DNA from: Chelativorans petroleitrophicus
GTDB taxonomy: Bacteria; Pseudomonadota; Alphaproteobacteria; Rhizobiales; Rhizobiaceae
Direction of reading: 5' to 3'
Assembly (NCBI RefSeq): GCF_025398195.1
Contig: NZ_JAODNV010000006.1
Coordinates: 41,001-105,000 of the forward strand
Length of the DNA: 64,000 nucleotides
The notes below the pieces were generated by a model, which worked only from the letters and a program-made list of their open reading frames with translations, searched no databases and was not told the DNA's origin. Each line of letters opens with the position of its first letter. The stretch's first letter is position 1. The position numbers and the translations under genes were made by a program. Below, piece by piece: positions 45,417 to 55,254 of this stretch.

Positions 45417-45621
45417 GTTTCGGCTTTCCTGGGTGAGAGAGCAGCTTATCCAGATCGGTCGCAGGTGGCGAGCCGTCTATGAAACACCGAGGCGGGCATG
45501 CCAAGGTTCCTGTTCATGAAATGAAGAGGTGCACGTGGCAGGTTGCCTTTACGGCCTGCGGTTTTCACATATCGGGTCGGGCAAGAAAAATCTCCGTCCC
45601 TGACGGAAAACAGAGGAAACG

Positions 45622-46476
45622 GTGTTGCGCAAGCTGGTCGCCCTCAGGCGCATAGCGGCCGATGCGTTCGGTCATTTCAATGCTGACGACGGTTGGGCAA
45701 TGGCGAGCCACGTGGCCGTGAGCGCGATCATGGCCCTGTTTCCGTTTCTCATTTTCGCTACGGCGCTTGCAAGCTTTCTGGGTGCGGACGCCTTTGCCGA
45801 GACGGCCGTGCATCTCGTATTCGACACTTGGCCGGAGGAGGTGGCCGAGCCGATTGCAGCGGAGGTCGTCAATGTGCTCGGGGTGAGGCGAGGGGGCGTT
45901 CTGACCTTTGGCGTGCTCGCCGCGGCCTTCTTTTCCTCCAACGGAGTGGAAGCGATTCGCGTATCGCTCAACCGTGCCTATCGCGTGGTCGAGCCCCGCT
46001 CTTTCATCTATCTGCGGGTGCAAAGCCTCGCCTTCGTGCTGATCGCCACCTTAGGCTTCATGGCCATCAGCCTGCTTCTCGTGATCGCTCCCCTGGCCGC
46101 CAGGATCGCCGTCTCGCGGCTGGAATGGCTGGAGCCTTACATGGGCACGATCACCCTGTGGCGTTACATCATCGCGGTGACTGTGCTGGTTTCCGCCCTC
46201 ATGGCGGTGCATCTCTGGCTGCCGGCGGGCAAGCGCAGCCTCAGCGACATCCTGCCCGGCATCGTCTTCACCCTCCTCGGCTGGCTCGCCGGCTCCAGCA
46301 TCTTTGCCGCCTATCTCTCCCGTTTCAGCAGTTACGCCAACACCTATGCGGGGCTGGCCTCGATCATGGCGGCGGTGTTCTTCCTCTACATCATTTCGGT
46401 AATCTTCATCCTTGGCGGCGAGGTCAACGCCGCCATCATGCGGTATCGCGAAGCAAGGCGCGCCGTGAGGCCCTGA
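45622..46476 (+). CDS. YihY/BrkB-family inner-membrane protein
   Basis: A 284-aa protein with six helices and the YihY/UPF0761 pattern ('ASHVAVSAIMALFPFLIF', 'FFSSNGVEAIRVSLNRAYRV', 'GWLAGSSIFAAYLSRFSSYA', 'YIISVIFILGGEVNAAI'). It was once called RNase BN in error; function is unknown, perhaps a transporter. Start is GTG at 45622 with an AGAGGAA site. Divergent from HIG1. Confidence 0.88.
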   Translation: MLRKLVALRRIAADAFGHFNADDGWAMASHVAVSAIMALFPFLIFATALASFLGADAFAETAVHLVFDTWPEEVAEPIAAEVVNVLGVRRGGVLTFGVLAAAFFSSNGVEAIRVSLNRAYRVVEPRSFIYLRVQSLAFVLIATLGFMAISLLLVIAPLAARIAVSRLEWLEPYMGTITLWRYIIAVTVLVSALMAVHLWLPAGKRSLSDILPGIVFTLLGWLAGSSIFAAYLSRFSSYANTYAGLASIMAAVFFLYIISVIFILGGEVNAAIMRYREARRAVRP

Positions 46477-46560
46477 GCCCCGGCAATAAAGGCGAAAGCT
46501 TTGCGGGCTATTCTCAGCAGGGCTTGTGAGTGCTGGTCCGGCAGGATGCGGAGGGGCACT

Positions 46561-46848
46561 GTGCTGTCGAAGCTCGACACAACCTGGCTTGTCTTTGCCG
46601 TCGCCGCCGTGGCGATGCTGTCCTATCTGTTTTCGACGGGACTCAACGCTTTGCTGCGCGAGGCCGGTTTCGGGACGGTCCCCAATGCGATCATCATGAT
46701 GTTCGGCTTTTTCGGGGCGATCTACGCCGGAAATTTCGTCGGCATGCGTTTCAGCCTGATCGAAGGCGTCTTTGTCGGCCTGGCGGGCGCTTTTGTCCTC
46801 CTGCTTGCACTGGTGCTCCTGAAGGCGGCGCTCGACCGGATGGCTTAA
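46561..46848 (+). CDS. Small three-helix membrane protein
   Basis: A 95-aa hydrophobic protein starting at a GTG behind a GGAGGGG site. Three helices fill residues 8-28, 40-60 and 68-90. I recognise no family. It is 84 bp past the YihY gene on the same strand and its stop overlaps the stop of convergent gluQRS by 4 bp. Confidence 0.6.
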   Translation: MLSKLDTTWLVFAVAAVAMLSYLFSTGLNALLREAGFGTVPNAIIMMFGFFGAIYAGNFVGMRFSLIEGVFVGLAGAFVLLLALVLLKAALDRMA

Positions 46849-47732
46849 CGGACCGGCTCCAGCCCCACCATCCGCGCGACGTCGGCCGGCGTGGCGCCTG
46901 CCGCGCGCAGCGCCGCAATCCCGGTGTCGCCGCGGCTTTTGGACAGCTTGCGGCCGCTTTCATCGAGGATGAGCGCATGGTGATGGTAGCGCGGGACGGG
47001 AAGCCCCAGAAGCTCCTGCAAAAGCCGGTGCACTGCCGTTGCATGAAACAGATCGCGCCCGCGCACCACATGCGTGACTCCCTGCAGCGAATCGTCCACC
47101 ACGACGGCGAGGTGGTAGCTTGTCGGTACTTCCTTGCGGGCGATCACCACGTCTCCCCAGGCTTCAGGCCGGGCGGCGATCCGTCCCGTCTCGCCTTTGG
47201 GGCCGCTGCCGCTTTCTTCCCAGAAGAAGCGTGACGCCACGTGTCTGTGTGCCGCTTCCATATCCAGGCGCCACGCGAAAGGCTCGCCAGCCTCCATGCG
47301 CTGAAGGCGCTCGGCTTGGGACCGCTCACGGTCGAGCGGCGGGAAGATGGGAACGCCGTCGGGATCCCGCGGCCAAGGCGTGCCGTCCGCCTCCGCCTCG
47401 GCGACGAAGTCGCGCACCTCGCCCCGGCTCATGAAGGAGGGATAGACGATTTCCGCGTCGACCAGGCGCTCCAATGCCTGCGCGTAGTCGTCGATGTGCT
47501 CCGACTGGCGGCGGACCGGCTCTTCCCATTCGATGCCGAGCCAGGCGAGATCGCGGTAGATTTGCTCTTCCAGTTCCGGTGTGCAGCGGGTCGTGTCGAT
47601 GTCCTCGATGCGCAGCAGGAAACGCCCTCCCGTGGCGCGCGCCATGGAGAAGTTGAGGAGTGCCGAATAGGCATGCCCCAGATGCAGAAGCCCGTTGGGG
47701 CTCGGCGCGAAGCGGAAGACAGGAACCGTCAT
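46845..47732 (-). CDS. gluQRS: Glutamyl-Q tRNA(Asp) synthetase
   Basis: A 295-aa class I synthetase core that attaches glutamate to queuosine in tRNA(Asp). HIGH-type 'SPNGLLHLGHAYSAL' (about 9-23) and KMSKS-type 'GRKLSKSRGD' (about 265) are present, with 'RIEDIDTTR'. No anticodon domain. The zinc-site cysteines of the E. coli enzyme ('CTC' region) are replaced by 'YPSFMSR', so this form probably lacks zinc. Divergent from the glycosylase gene. Confidence 0.9.
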   Translation of the reverse strand: MTVPVFRFAPSPNGLLHLGHAYSALLNFSMARATGGRFLLRIEDIDTTRCTPELEEQIYRDLAWLGIEWEEPVRRQSEHIDDYAQALERLVDAEIVYPSFMSRGEVRDFVAEAEADGTPWPRDPDGVPIFPPLDRERSQAERLQRMEAGEPFAWRLDMEAAHRHVASRFFWEESGSGPKGETGRIAARPEAWGDVVIARKEVPTSYHLAVVVDDSLQGVTHVVRGRDLFHATAVHRLLQELLGLPVPRYHHHALILDESGRKLSKSRGDTGIAALRAAGATPADVARMVGLEPVR

Positions 47733-47809
47733 GAAGGGCGCATGAAACGGATTGTCGCGGTCATTACGGCATTGCTAGGCTTGGCGCGATGAGAGCGCAA
47801 GGGGCGGCA

Positions 47810-48454
47810 ATGCAGCGGATCGAAACGGCAGACGACATAACGCGCGCTCTGGACGCGCTTGTGGTTTGCGACCCGAGACTTGGGTCGGTGCGGGAGGCGG
47901 CGGGGACGGTGCCGCTCCGGCGCAGCCCGGCGGGATTTGCCAGCCTTGCCTCCGTGATCGTCTCGCAGCAGGTTTCGCGGGCGAGTGCCGACGCCATCTT
48001 TGGCCGGCTCCGCCGGCTCGTGGACCCGCTGACGCCCGAGACGCTTCTGGCCTGCGGCGAAGCGGCGATGGTCGTGGCCGGTCTGTCTCGTGCCAAGCAG
48101 CGGGCGCTGACGGCTCTTGCCGCGGCGATCATGAGCGGCTCACTCGATCTTGCCTCTCTGGACTGTCTGCCACCGGATGAAGCCACGGCGGCGCTGCTTG
48201 CCGTGCCTGGCATCGGACCCTGGACTGCTCAGGTCTACCTGCTCGTCGCTGCGGGACATGCGGACATCTTCCCCTCCGGCGATATCGCCCTGCAGGCCGC
48301 GGTGGCGCAGGGGCTGGGGTTCAAGGTCCGCCCCGACGCGCGAACGCTCATGCGCATTGCCGAATCATGGAGCCCTTGGCGCTCGGTCGCCGCACGGCTT
48401 TTCTGGGCTTACTACCGCGAGATGAAAGGTGTCGAAGCTGCTCCGGCAGCCTGA
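47810..48454 (+). CDS. DNA-3-methyladenine glycosylase (AlkA-like, HhH-GPD)
   Basis: A 214-aa base-excision enzyme. 'IVSQQVSRASADAIFGRLRR' precedes the helix-hairpin-helix 'LLAVPGIGPWTAQVYLLVA', and the catalytic Asp is in 'FPSGDIALQ' (about 162). It removes alkylated bases. Start at 47810 (MQRIETADD) has an AAGGGG site; seven codons upstream another ATG exists. Shorter than E. coli AlkA, lacking its N-terminal domain. Confidence 0.88.
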   Translation: MQRIETADDITRALDALVVCDPRLGSVREAAGTVPLRRSPAGFASLASVIVSQQVSRASADAIFGRLRRLVDPLTPETLLACGEAAMVVAGLSRAKQRALTALAAAIMSGSLDLASLDCLPPDEATAALLAVPGIGPWTAQVYLLVAAGHADIFPSGDIALQAAVAQGLGFKVRPDARTLMRIAESWSPWRSVAARLFWAYYREMKGVEAAPAA

Positions 48455-48582
48455 AACACAGAATAATCAGCAAGAATTTACGCTCTACTGGCGCGGAACT
48501 ATCGATATCTGCTTCACATTCCTGTCATCACCGGATTACATTATCCGCGCCGATCGATCTGCCTACCAGGAGCTTCAAGGAC

Positions 48583-49140
48583 GTGACGATCGCTCAATCG
48601 CCGGACGGTATGCCCGCTCTGGTGCTCAACGCGGACTATCGACCGCTCAGCTATTATCCCCTGTCACTTTGGTCGTGGCAGGACGCGATCAAGGCCGTGT
48701 TTCTGGACCGAGTGAACATCGTAGCCGAATACGACTACGCGATCTCCTCACCCTCCTTCACGATGCAGCTGCCCAGCGTCGTCAGCCTCAAGACCTATGT
48801 GAAGCCGTCGCGCTATCCCGCCTTCACGCGGTTCAACGTTTTCCTGCGTGACCGCTTTCAATGCCAGTATTGCGGCGGGAAGAACGAGCTGACCTTCGAT
48901 CATGTCATCCCGCGCCGTCATGGCGGGCTGACCACCTGGGAAAATGTCGTGGCGGCATGCTCGCCCTGCAATCTGAAGAAAGGCGGCCTGATGCCGGACG
49001 AGGCCAGGATGTGGCCGCGGCAGAAGCCCTACCGGCCCACCGTCTATGACCTGCACAACAACGGACGGCTTTTCCCGCCCAATTATCTGCATGAAAGCTG
49101 GATGGACTATCTCTACTGGGATGTCGAGCTGGAGCCCTGA
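48583..49140 (+). CDS. HNH endonuclease domain protein
   Basis: A 185-aa protein: N-terminal 'PALVLNADYRPLSYYPLSLW', then an HNH core 'CQYCGGKNELTFDHVIPRRH', 'GGLTTWENVVAACSPCNLKK'. Four zinc cysteines are intact, as is the DH of the beta-beta-alpha metal site. Widespread and conserved in alphaproteobacteria as a housekeeping gene of unclear role. Start GTG at 48583. It follows the glycosylase, hinting at DNA repair (inference). Confidence 0.85.
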   Translation: MTIAQSPDGMPALVLNADYRPLSYYPLSLWSWQDAIKAVFLDRVNIVAEYDYAISSPSFTMQLPSVVSLKTYVKPSRYPAFTRFNVFLRDRFQCQYCGGKNELTFDHVIPRRHGGLTTWENVVAACSPCNLKKGGLMPDEARMWPRQKPYRPTVYDLHNNGRLFPPNYLHESWMDYLYWDVELEP

Positions 49141-49167
49141 TCCGTCCGCAGCTTGCCGCGTGTGAGA

Positions 49168-49677
49168 CTACTTCTTGAAAGCGCCGCGAAGGGCGATCGC
49201 TGCGAGGATCGCGCTTGCCACCACGTTCCAGCCCGCGAAAGACAGACCGAGGAACCGGCCGGCTGCCTCGTTGCACGAAGGCGGGACGACCGCATTGAGC
49301 TGGTCGAGAAGGCTGCCGGAGCCTGACGAGGGGGCGACTGCGCCGCAATCGGCGGGGCCTTCCCACCAGCCCCATTCCACCCCCGCGTGGTAGGAGCCGA
49401 GCCCGAGCCCCCAAAGCATCAGGATACCGCCTGCCAGAAGCAGCCCGCGCGTGAGGATCGCCGGACCGCGCAGCGCAGCGGAAATGGCGGCGAGGATCAT
49501 GACGGGAACGCCGATATAGTAAGGCACCCTCTGCTCTAGGCACAGCTTGCAGGGGATGAACCCGCCCAGATGCTGAAAGCCGAGCGCCGTGCCCACCGTG
49601 GCAGCCATGGCAAAGGCCAGGAAGGCGCCGGTGAGCGTGTGGAACCTGTCGGTAGGGGCTGTGAGGACTCTCGACAT
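49168..49677 (-). CDS. dsbB: Disulfide bond formation protein DsbB
   Basis: A 169-aa four-helix quinone reductase that reoxidises DsbA. First Cys pair 'CKLCLEQR' (about 42-45), second pair in 'GPADCGAV' and 'PPSCNEAA' (about 110 and 135). It starts right after a 19-bp tandem repeat that duplicates the end of the yqaA-like gene. No dsbA in the window. Confidence 0.9.
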   Translation of the reverse strand: MSRVLTAPTDRFHTLTGAFLAFAMAATVGTALGFQHLGGFIPCKLCLEQRVPYYIGVPVMILAAISAALRGPAILTRGLLLAGGILMLWGLGLGSYHAGVEWGWWEGPADCGAVAPSSGSGSLLDQLNAVVPPSCNEAAGRFLGLSFAGWNVVASAILAAIALRGAFKK

Positions 49678-49678
49678 G

Positions 49679-49716
49679 TGTCAAACGATATAGCGGATGT
49701 CAAACGATATAGCGGA
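49679..49716 (-). repeat. 19-bp perfect tandem duplication at the yqaA end
   Basis: TGTCAAACGATATAGCGGA occurs twice in direct succession (49679-49697 and 49698-49716). The right copy encodes the last residues and stop of the YqaA-like protein; the left copy repeats them after the stop and supplies the leader just before the dsbB ATG. Confidence 0.97.
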
Positions 49717-50284
49717 TGGCTGCGAAACCGCCAATTAACAGGATCATGAAAAGGGTGAAAAGAAGGCCGAGATTCTTCTCGATGAAAGTGCGGATGGGCG
49801 GGCCGAACCAGTAGAGCAGTCCCGCGACCAGGAAGAAGCGCAAACCACGCCCGATGATCGAAATGAGGATGAAGATCGGCACATTCAGGCCTGTCGCGCC
49901 GGAGAAGATGGCCAGCACCTTGTAGGGGAAGGGCGTGACCGCCCCGAAGAGGACGGCCCACGCTCCCCAGTCGTTATTGTACCATTGGGCAAGCTCCTGG
50001 AACTTGCGTTCCGCGCCATAGAGCCGCAGGATCGGCACGCCGATGGCCTCATAGAGAAAGGCGCCGATTGCATAGCCGAGCAGCGCTCCGGCCACCGAGG
50101 CCAGAGTGCAGACGAACGCATAGCGCAGCCACTTCGCCCGCTCCGCAAGCACCATCGGGATGAGCAGCACGTCGGGCGGGATCGGAAAGAAGGAGCTCTC
50201 TACGAAGGACACGCCCGCAAGCCCCTTTTCTGCGTGGCGCGTCGCCGCCAGCGACATGGTATAATCGTAGAGTTTGCGAAGCAT
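49700..50284 (-). CDS. YqaA/DedA-like (VTT domain) membrane protein
   Basis: A 194-aa inner-membrane protein with the SNARE-associated (VTT) pattern: 'GVSFVESSFFPIPPDVLLIP' (about 24-43), 'GALLGYAIGAFLYEAIG', 'AVTPFPYKVLAIFSGATGLN' and a basic 'IIGRGLRFF'. Family members are lipid scramblases/flippases for carrier lipids or phosphatidylethanolamine. The final residues and stop are duplicated (see repeat). Divergent from lysC, with a spacer of 213 bp. Confidence 0.87.
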   Translation of the reverse strand: MLRKLYDYTMSLAATRHAEKGLAGVSFVESSFFPIPPDVLLIPMVLAERAKWLRYAFVCTLASVAGALLGYAIGAFLYEAIGVPILRLYGAERKFQELAQWYNNDWGAWAVLFGAVTPFPYKVLAIFSGATGLNVPIFILISIIGRGLRFFLVAGLLYWFGPPIRTFIEKNLGLLFTLFMILLIGGFAAIRYIV

Positions 50285-50497
50285 CGGCGCCCCTCGAATG
50301 GAGGCATCTATCTACCTGCCGCGCTGGTGATGCGCAACGGCAGGCGGCCGGAGCGGCGCTTTGATGCGGTATTCTCGTGTTGCTTGCAGGTTCGCAGGCT
50401 TTTCGATATGGAAGCCGCGGTTGCGCGGCCGCCAAGGCTGCGCGCTCTCCGATCCTGTCCGTCAGATCCGTTTCAAAAGAAGGCACTTCCCGGGACC

Positions 50498-51772
50498 ATG
50501 CCGCGCCTCGTGATGAAATTCGGCGGAACCTCCGTCGCAGACATCGCCCGCATTCACAATGTGGCGCGCCATGTCAAACGCGAGGTTGACGCCGGCCACG
50601 AAGTGGCGGTGGTGGTTTCGGCCATGGCTGGCAAGACCAACGAGCTTGTTGCCCTGGCGCGCGAAATGCCGCGCGCAACGGGCGCGAGTTCGCCGTTTTT
50701 CGACGCGCGCGAATATGATGCGATCGTCGCTTCAGGCGAGCAGGTGGCAAGCGGGCTTCTAGCCATCGCGCTGCAGTCGATCGGCATCGACGCGCGCTCA
50801 TGGCAGGGATGGCAGATCCCCATCCGCACCGACAATGCCCACGGCGCCGCTCGGATTCTTGAGATCGACGGCAGCGAAATCATACGCCGCATGGGGCTGG
50901 GGCAGGTCGCGGTGGTGACCGGCTTCCAGGGGCTTGCGCCCGACAACCGCATCGCTACGCTGGGTCGCGGCGGTTCCGATACCAGCGCGGTCGCCCTGGC
51001 GGCGGCCCTCAAGGCCGACCGATGCGACATCTATACCGACGTGGACGGTGTCTATACGACGGACCCGCGGATCGAGCCGAAGGCGCGGCGTCTTTCTAAG
51101 ATTTCATTCGAGGAAATGCTCGAAATGGCCTCGCAGGGGGCCAAGGTGCTGCAGGTGCGCTCCGTCGAGCTTGCCATGGTGCATAAGGTCAGGACCTTTG
51201 TAAGATCGTCATTCGAGGACCCGGACGCGCCGGGAATGGGCGATTTCGACAATCCGCCCGGCACGCTCATTTGCGACGAGGAAGAGATCGTGGAACAGCA
51301 AGTCGTCACCGGCATCGCCTACGCCAAGGACGAGGCGCAGATCTCGCTGCGCCGGGTGGCCGACCGGCCAGGGGTCTCGGCTGGTATTTTCGGGCCGCTC
51401 GCCGAGGCGAACATCAATGTCGACATGATCGTGCAGAACGTGTCGGAGGACGGGTCGAAGACCGACATCACCTTCACCGTGCCGACCGGGGATGTGGAAA
51501 AGGCTGTCAGCATCCTCGAAAAGGTGCGAGAGTCTGTGGGTTTTGACGCGATCCAGTCCGAATCCGGGCTTGTGAAGGTGTCGGTGATCGGCATCGGGAT
51601 GCGCAGCCATGCCGGCGTGGCCGCCACGGCTTTCAAGGCCCTGGCGGAAAAGGGCATCAATATCCGCGCGATCACCACCTCCGAAATCAAGATTTCGATC
51701 TTGATCGACGGTCCGTATGCGGAATTGGCGGTGCGCACTTTGCATTCCGTCTACGGTCTCGATAAGCATTAA
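50498..51772 (+). CDS. lysC: Aspartate kinase
   Basis: A 424-aa enzyme that phosphorylates aspartate, the first step to lysine, threonine and methionine. N-terminal 'RLVMKFGGTSVADIARI' carries the kinase Lys, 'GRGGSDTSAVALAAALKADR' the nucleotide site and 'IYTDVDGVYTTDPR'. Two C-terminal ACT domains ('GVSAGIFGPLAEANINVDMI', 'AFKALAEKGINIRAITTSEI') give amino-acid feedback. It feeds both lysA and metA in this window. Start at 50498; MKFGG five codons on is possible. Upstream of ptsP. Confidence 0.96.
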   Translation: MPRLVMKFGGTSVADIARIHNVARHVKREVDAGHEVAVVVSAMAGKTNELVALAREMPRATGASSPFFDAREYDAIVASGEQVASGLLAIALQSIGIDARSWQGWQIPIRTDNAHGAARILEIDGSEIIRRMGLGQVAVVTGFQGLAPDNRIATLGRGGSDTSAVALAAALKADRCDIYTDVDGVYTTDPRIEPKARRLSKISFEEMLEMASQGAKVLQVRSVELAMVHKVRTFVRSSFEDPDAPGMGDFDNPPGTLICDEEEIVEQQVVTGIAYAKDEAQISLRRVADRPGVSAGIFGPLAEANINVDMIVQNVSEDGSKTDITFTVPTGDVEKAVSILEKVRESVGFDAIQSESGLVKVSVIGIGMRSHAGVAATAFKALAEKGINIRAITTSEIKISILIDGPYAELAVRTLHSVYGLDKH

Positions 51773-51837
51773 TAGAGAATCTTGAAGCCTGCCTTCCTGG
51801 GCCGCCTGTAGCGGCCGTGAGGCATTGGAGAAGCGCG

Positions 51838-54102
51838 ATGCGAGAGGCCGGCCCGCGCGTATTGCTGAAGCGCCTCCGGGAGATGATGGCGGAGGCCCTT
51901 GAGCCGCAGGAGCGGCTCGACCGGATCGTGCGCGAAATCGCCCAGAACATGGTGGCCGAGGTCTGCTCGCTCTACATTCTGCGCGCCGATTCAGTCCTCG
52001 AACTCTACGCCACCGAAGGTCTGAACCCGAAGGCGGTGCATCTGGCGCAGCTGCGCCTGGGGCAGGGCCTTGTGGGCACGATCGCCGCCAGCGCCCGGCC
52101 GCTCAACCTGACGGACGCACAGAAGCATCCCGCCTTTACTTATCTGCCGGAGACGGGCGAGGAGGTCTACCACTCCTTCCTTGGCGTGCCGGTTCTGCGG
52201 GCCGGCCGCACGCTTGGCGTGCTGGTGGTGCAGAACCGGACCATGCGCCACTATCGCGAGGACGAGGTGGAGGCCCTCGAGACGGTCGCCATGGTGGTGG
52301 CCGAGATGATCGCCACCGGAGACCTGGCGCGACTCAACCGGCCTGGCATCGAGCTCGATCTGCGCCGCTCCGTCAGCCTCAAGGGAATTGTTTTCAACGA
52401 GGGAATCGGCCTTGGCCATGTGATCCTGCATGAGCCGCGCATCGTCGTCACCAACCTCTTCAACGAGGACAGTGAGCGGGAACTGGAGCGGTTGGAAGAA
52501 GCCCTGAGCTCGCTTCGGCTGTCGATTGACGACATGCTCTCGCGCCGCGACGTGGCCTTCGAGGGCGAGCATCGGGCGGTCCTCGAGGCCTACCGCATGT
52601 TTGCCAATGATCGCGGCTGGGTGCGTCGTCTGGAAGAGGCCGTGCGCAATGGCCTCACCGCGGAAGCTGCGGTGGAGAAGGTCCAGAGCGACATGCGCGC
52701 GCGCATGCTGCATATGACGGACCCATATCTGCGCGAACGCATGAGCGATTTCGACGATCTGGCCAACCGGCTTCTGCGCCAGCTCATGGGCCGGGGGCCT
52801 GATGCCATCGCCGAGATCATGCCCAAGGACGCCATTCTCGTGGCCCGCTCCATGGGCGCGGCGGAATTGCTGGACTATCCGCGTGAGCGGCTGCGCGGGC
52901 TGGTGCTGGAGGAGGGCGCGCCCACCAGCCACATCGTGATCGTGGCCCGCGCCATCGGCGTTCCGACGGTGGGCCAGGTCAAGGGTGTTGTCTCGCTTGC
53001 GGAAAACGGTGACGCCATCATTGTCGATGGCGAGGACGGTCAGGTTCATCTGCGGCCGCAGGCCGACATTGAGGCGGCCTATGCGGAGAAGGTCCGCTTC
53101 CGCGCAAGACGGCAGCAGCTTTACCGCGAATTGCGCCACGAACCGGCGGTCACGAAGGATGGCGTGCCGATCGAGCTTCTCATGAATGCCGGGCTTGCTG
53201 TGGACCTGCCGCAACTCGCCCAGTCGGGCGCAGCAGGGATCGGCCTCTTCCGCACCGAGCTGCAATTCATGGTGGCATTGACTTTCCCGCGGGTGGAGGC
53301 GCAGGAGCGCTTGTACCGCGAGGTGCTCGACGCGGCCGATGGCAAGCCGGTCACCTTCCGCACGATCGACATCGGCGGAGACAAGGTGCTGCCATACTTC
53401 AAGAGTGCGCAGCATGAGGAGAACCCGGCACTCGGATGGCGCGCCATCCGGCTGACCCTTGACCGTCCGGCTCTCCTGCGCACCCAGATCCGTGCGCTTC
53501 TGAAGGCCGCGGGCGGGCGCGAGCTGAAGGTGATGCTTCCCATGGTCACGCTTGTGGACGAGATCCGGCAGGCCCGCGCCATCATCGACCGAGAGGTGCG
53601 GCACCTCTCGCGCTTCGCCTATCTGCTGCCCACCAGCCTCAAGCTCGGTGCCATGATCGAGGTGCCGGCGCTTCTGTGGCAGCTCGACGAGCTGATGCAG
53701 GCGGTGGACTTCGTTTCGGTAGGTTCGAACGACCTGTTCCAGTTTGTCACGGCGACCGATCGCGGCAACACGATCGTCGCGGACCGTTTCGATCCGCTGT
53801 GCGTGCCGTTCCTGCGGCTTCTGCGGCAGATCGTTCAGGCGGGACAGGCGGGCCACACTCCCGTTACCCTGTGCGGCGAGCTCGCCGGGCGGCCAATCTC
53901 GGCCATGGCGCTCCTCGGTGTCGGCTTCCGCTCCATATCCATGGCGGCCGCCTCGATCGGCCCCGTCAAGGCCATGCTGCGGGAACTGCCGCTGCAGGAA
54001 TTGACGGAACTGATGGATCGCCTTCTTGCCAATCACGCCGCAAAGCACGATATCCGCGCGGAACTGACACAATTCGCCGCTCGGCACGACATCCCGCTTT
54101 AA
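51838..54102 (+). CDS. ptsP: PEP-protein phosphotransferase EI-Ntr
   Basis: A 754-aa first component of the nitrogen PTS. GAF domain (about 1-160, '[20 protein letters not shown]'), EI N-terminal domain with the swivelling-His segment '[19 protein letters not shown]' (His about 362), and the PEP-binding TIM barrel ('[15 protein letters not shown]', '[11 protein letters not shown]', '[16 protein letters not shown]', 'TLCGELAG'). The GAF domain likely senses glutamine/2-oxoglutarate. Start at 51838 has GGAG 7 bp upstream. Located between lysC and prfA as in other rhizobia. Confidence 0.95.
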   Translation: MREAGPRVLLKRLREMMAEALEPQERLDRIVREIAQNMVAEVCSLYILRADSVLELYATEGLNPKAVHLAQLRLGQGLVGTIAASARPLNLTDAQKHPAFTYLPETGEEVYHSFLGVPVLRAGRTLGVLVVQNRTMRHYREDEVEALETVAMVVAEMIATGDLARLNRPGIELDLRRSVSLKGIVFNEGIGLGHVILHEPRIVVTNLFNEDSERELERLEEALSSLRLSIDDMLSRRDVAFEGEHRAVLEAYRMFANDRGWVRRLEEAVRNGLTAEAAVEKVQSDMRARMLHMTDPYLRERMSDFDDLANRLLRQLMGRGPDAIAEIMPKDAILVARSMGAAELLDYPRERLRGLVLEEGAPTSHIVIVARAIGVPTVGQVKGVVSLAENGDAIIVDGEDGQVHLRPQADIEAAYAEKVRFRARRQQLYRELRHEPAVTKDGVPIELLMNAGLAVDLPQLAQSGAAGIGLFRTELQFMVALTFPRVEAQERLYREVLDAADGKPVTFRTIDIGGDKVLPYFKSAQHEENPALGWRAIRLTLDRPALLRTQIRALLKAAGGRELKVMLPMVTLVDEIRQARAIIDREVRHLSRFAYLLPTSLKLGAMIEVPALLWQLDELMQAVDFVSVGSNDLFQFVTATDRGNTIVADRFDPLCVPFLRLLRQIVQAGQAGHTPVTLCGELAGRPISAMALLGVGFRSISMAAASIGPVKAMLRELPLQELTELMDRLLANHAAKHDIRAELTQFAARHDIPL

Positions 54103-54118
54103 GAATATAAGACTGCCT

Positions 54119-55198
54119 ATGACAGAGCTTCCGCGCGAACGCATGGATCAGGTGCTGAAGCGTTTCGAGCTGATCGAGACGCAGATGGCGGCTGGCCCGT
54201 CGCCGGAGGCTTACGTGAAGCTCGCTTCCGAATATGCTGAGCTTCAGGAAATTGCGACCCACATCCGTGAGCTCAAGAAAGTCGAGAGCGAGCTTGCCGA
54301 CCTCGATGCCATGTTGGCGGACAAGTCCATCGAAAGCGAGATGCGGGAGCTTGCAGAGGCGGACCGGGAGGCGGTCGAGGAGCGGCTGGAAAAGCTGAGC
54401 CAGGAACTGCGGGTGCTGCTTCTTCCCAAGGACGAGGCCGACGAGAAGAACGCGATCCTGGAAATCCGCGCCGGCACGGGCGGCAACGAGGCTGCACTGT
54501 TTGCCGGCGATCTGTTCCGTATGTACGAGCGTTATGCGGCCTCGCGCGGCTGGCGCATGGAGGTGGTTTCGGCAAGTGAGGGCGAGGCCGGCGGATACAA
54601 GGAGATCATCGCCTCGGTCTCCGGAAGGGGCGTGTTCTCGCGCCTCAAATTCGAATCAGGCGTGCATCGCGTGCAGCGCGTGCCGGTGACGGAGGCGCAG
54701 GGGCGCATCCACACCTCTGCCGCGACCGTCGCGGTGCTGCCGGAGGCGGAGGAGGTGGATGTCGAAATCCGGCCGGAGGACATTCGTATCGACACCATGC
54801 GCGCTTCTGGCGCGGGGGGCCAGCACGTCAACACGACCGATTCGGCCGTGCGCATCACTCACATCCCCACGGGGATCGTCGTGGTTCAGTCCGAAAAATC
54901 GCAGCACCAGAACAGGGCACGCGCCATGCAGATTCTGCGCGCGCGCCTGTTCGACCAGCAGCGCACCAAGGCGGCGGAAGAGCGATCCGAGGCGCGGCGC
55001 CTGCAGGTGGGCACGGGCGACCGGTCCGAGCGCATCCGCACATACAATTTTCCGCAGGGCCGCGTGACGGACCACCGCATCAACCTCACGCTCTACAAGC
55101 TCGACCGCGTGATGGAGGGTGAGCTGGACGAGGTGATTGACGCGCTCATTGCCGATCACCAATCTAAGCTGCTCGCCGCGGAGGGGGCCGAAGGCTGA
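54119..55198 (+). CDS. prfA: Peptide chain release factor 1
   Basis: A 359-aa class I release factor reading UAA/UAG. The GGQ motif that hydrolyses peptidyl-tRNA is in '[20 protein letters not shown]' (about 232-236). The codon-recognition region ('[16 protein letters not shown]', where PxT motif is PVT) and '[15 protein letters not shown]' are present. The Gln of GGQ is the substrate of PrmC, encoded next. 16 bp after ptsP. Confidence 0.97.
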   Translation: MTELPRERMDQVLKRFELIETQMAAGPSPEAYVKLASEYAELQEIATHIRELKKVESELADLDAMLADKSIESEMRELAEADREAVEERLEKLSQELRVLLLPKDEADEKNAILEIRAGTGGNEAALFAGDLFRMYERYAASRGWRMEVVSASEGEAGGYKEIIASVSGRGVFSRLKFESGVHRVQRVPVTEAQGRIHTSAATVAVLPEAEEVDVEIRPEDIRIDTMRASGAGGQHVNTTDSAVRITHIPTGIVVVQSEKSQHQNRARAMQILRARLFDQQRTKAAEERSEARRLQVGTGDRSERIRTYNFPQGRVTDHRINLTLYKLDRVMEGELDEVIDALIADHQSKLLAAEGAEG

Positions 55199-55254
55199 TT
55201 CTGACGCTTCCGTTGCATGCCTCGGAATCAGGATCCTAACCGTTCATAGTCTCC

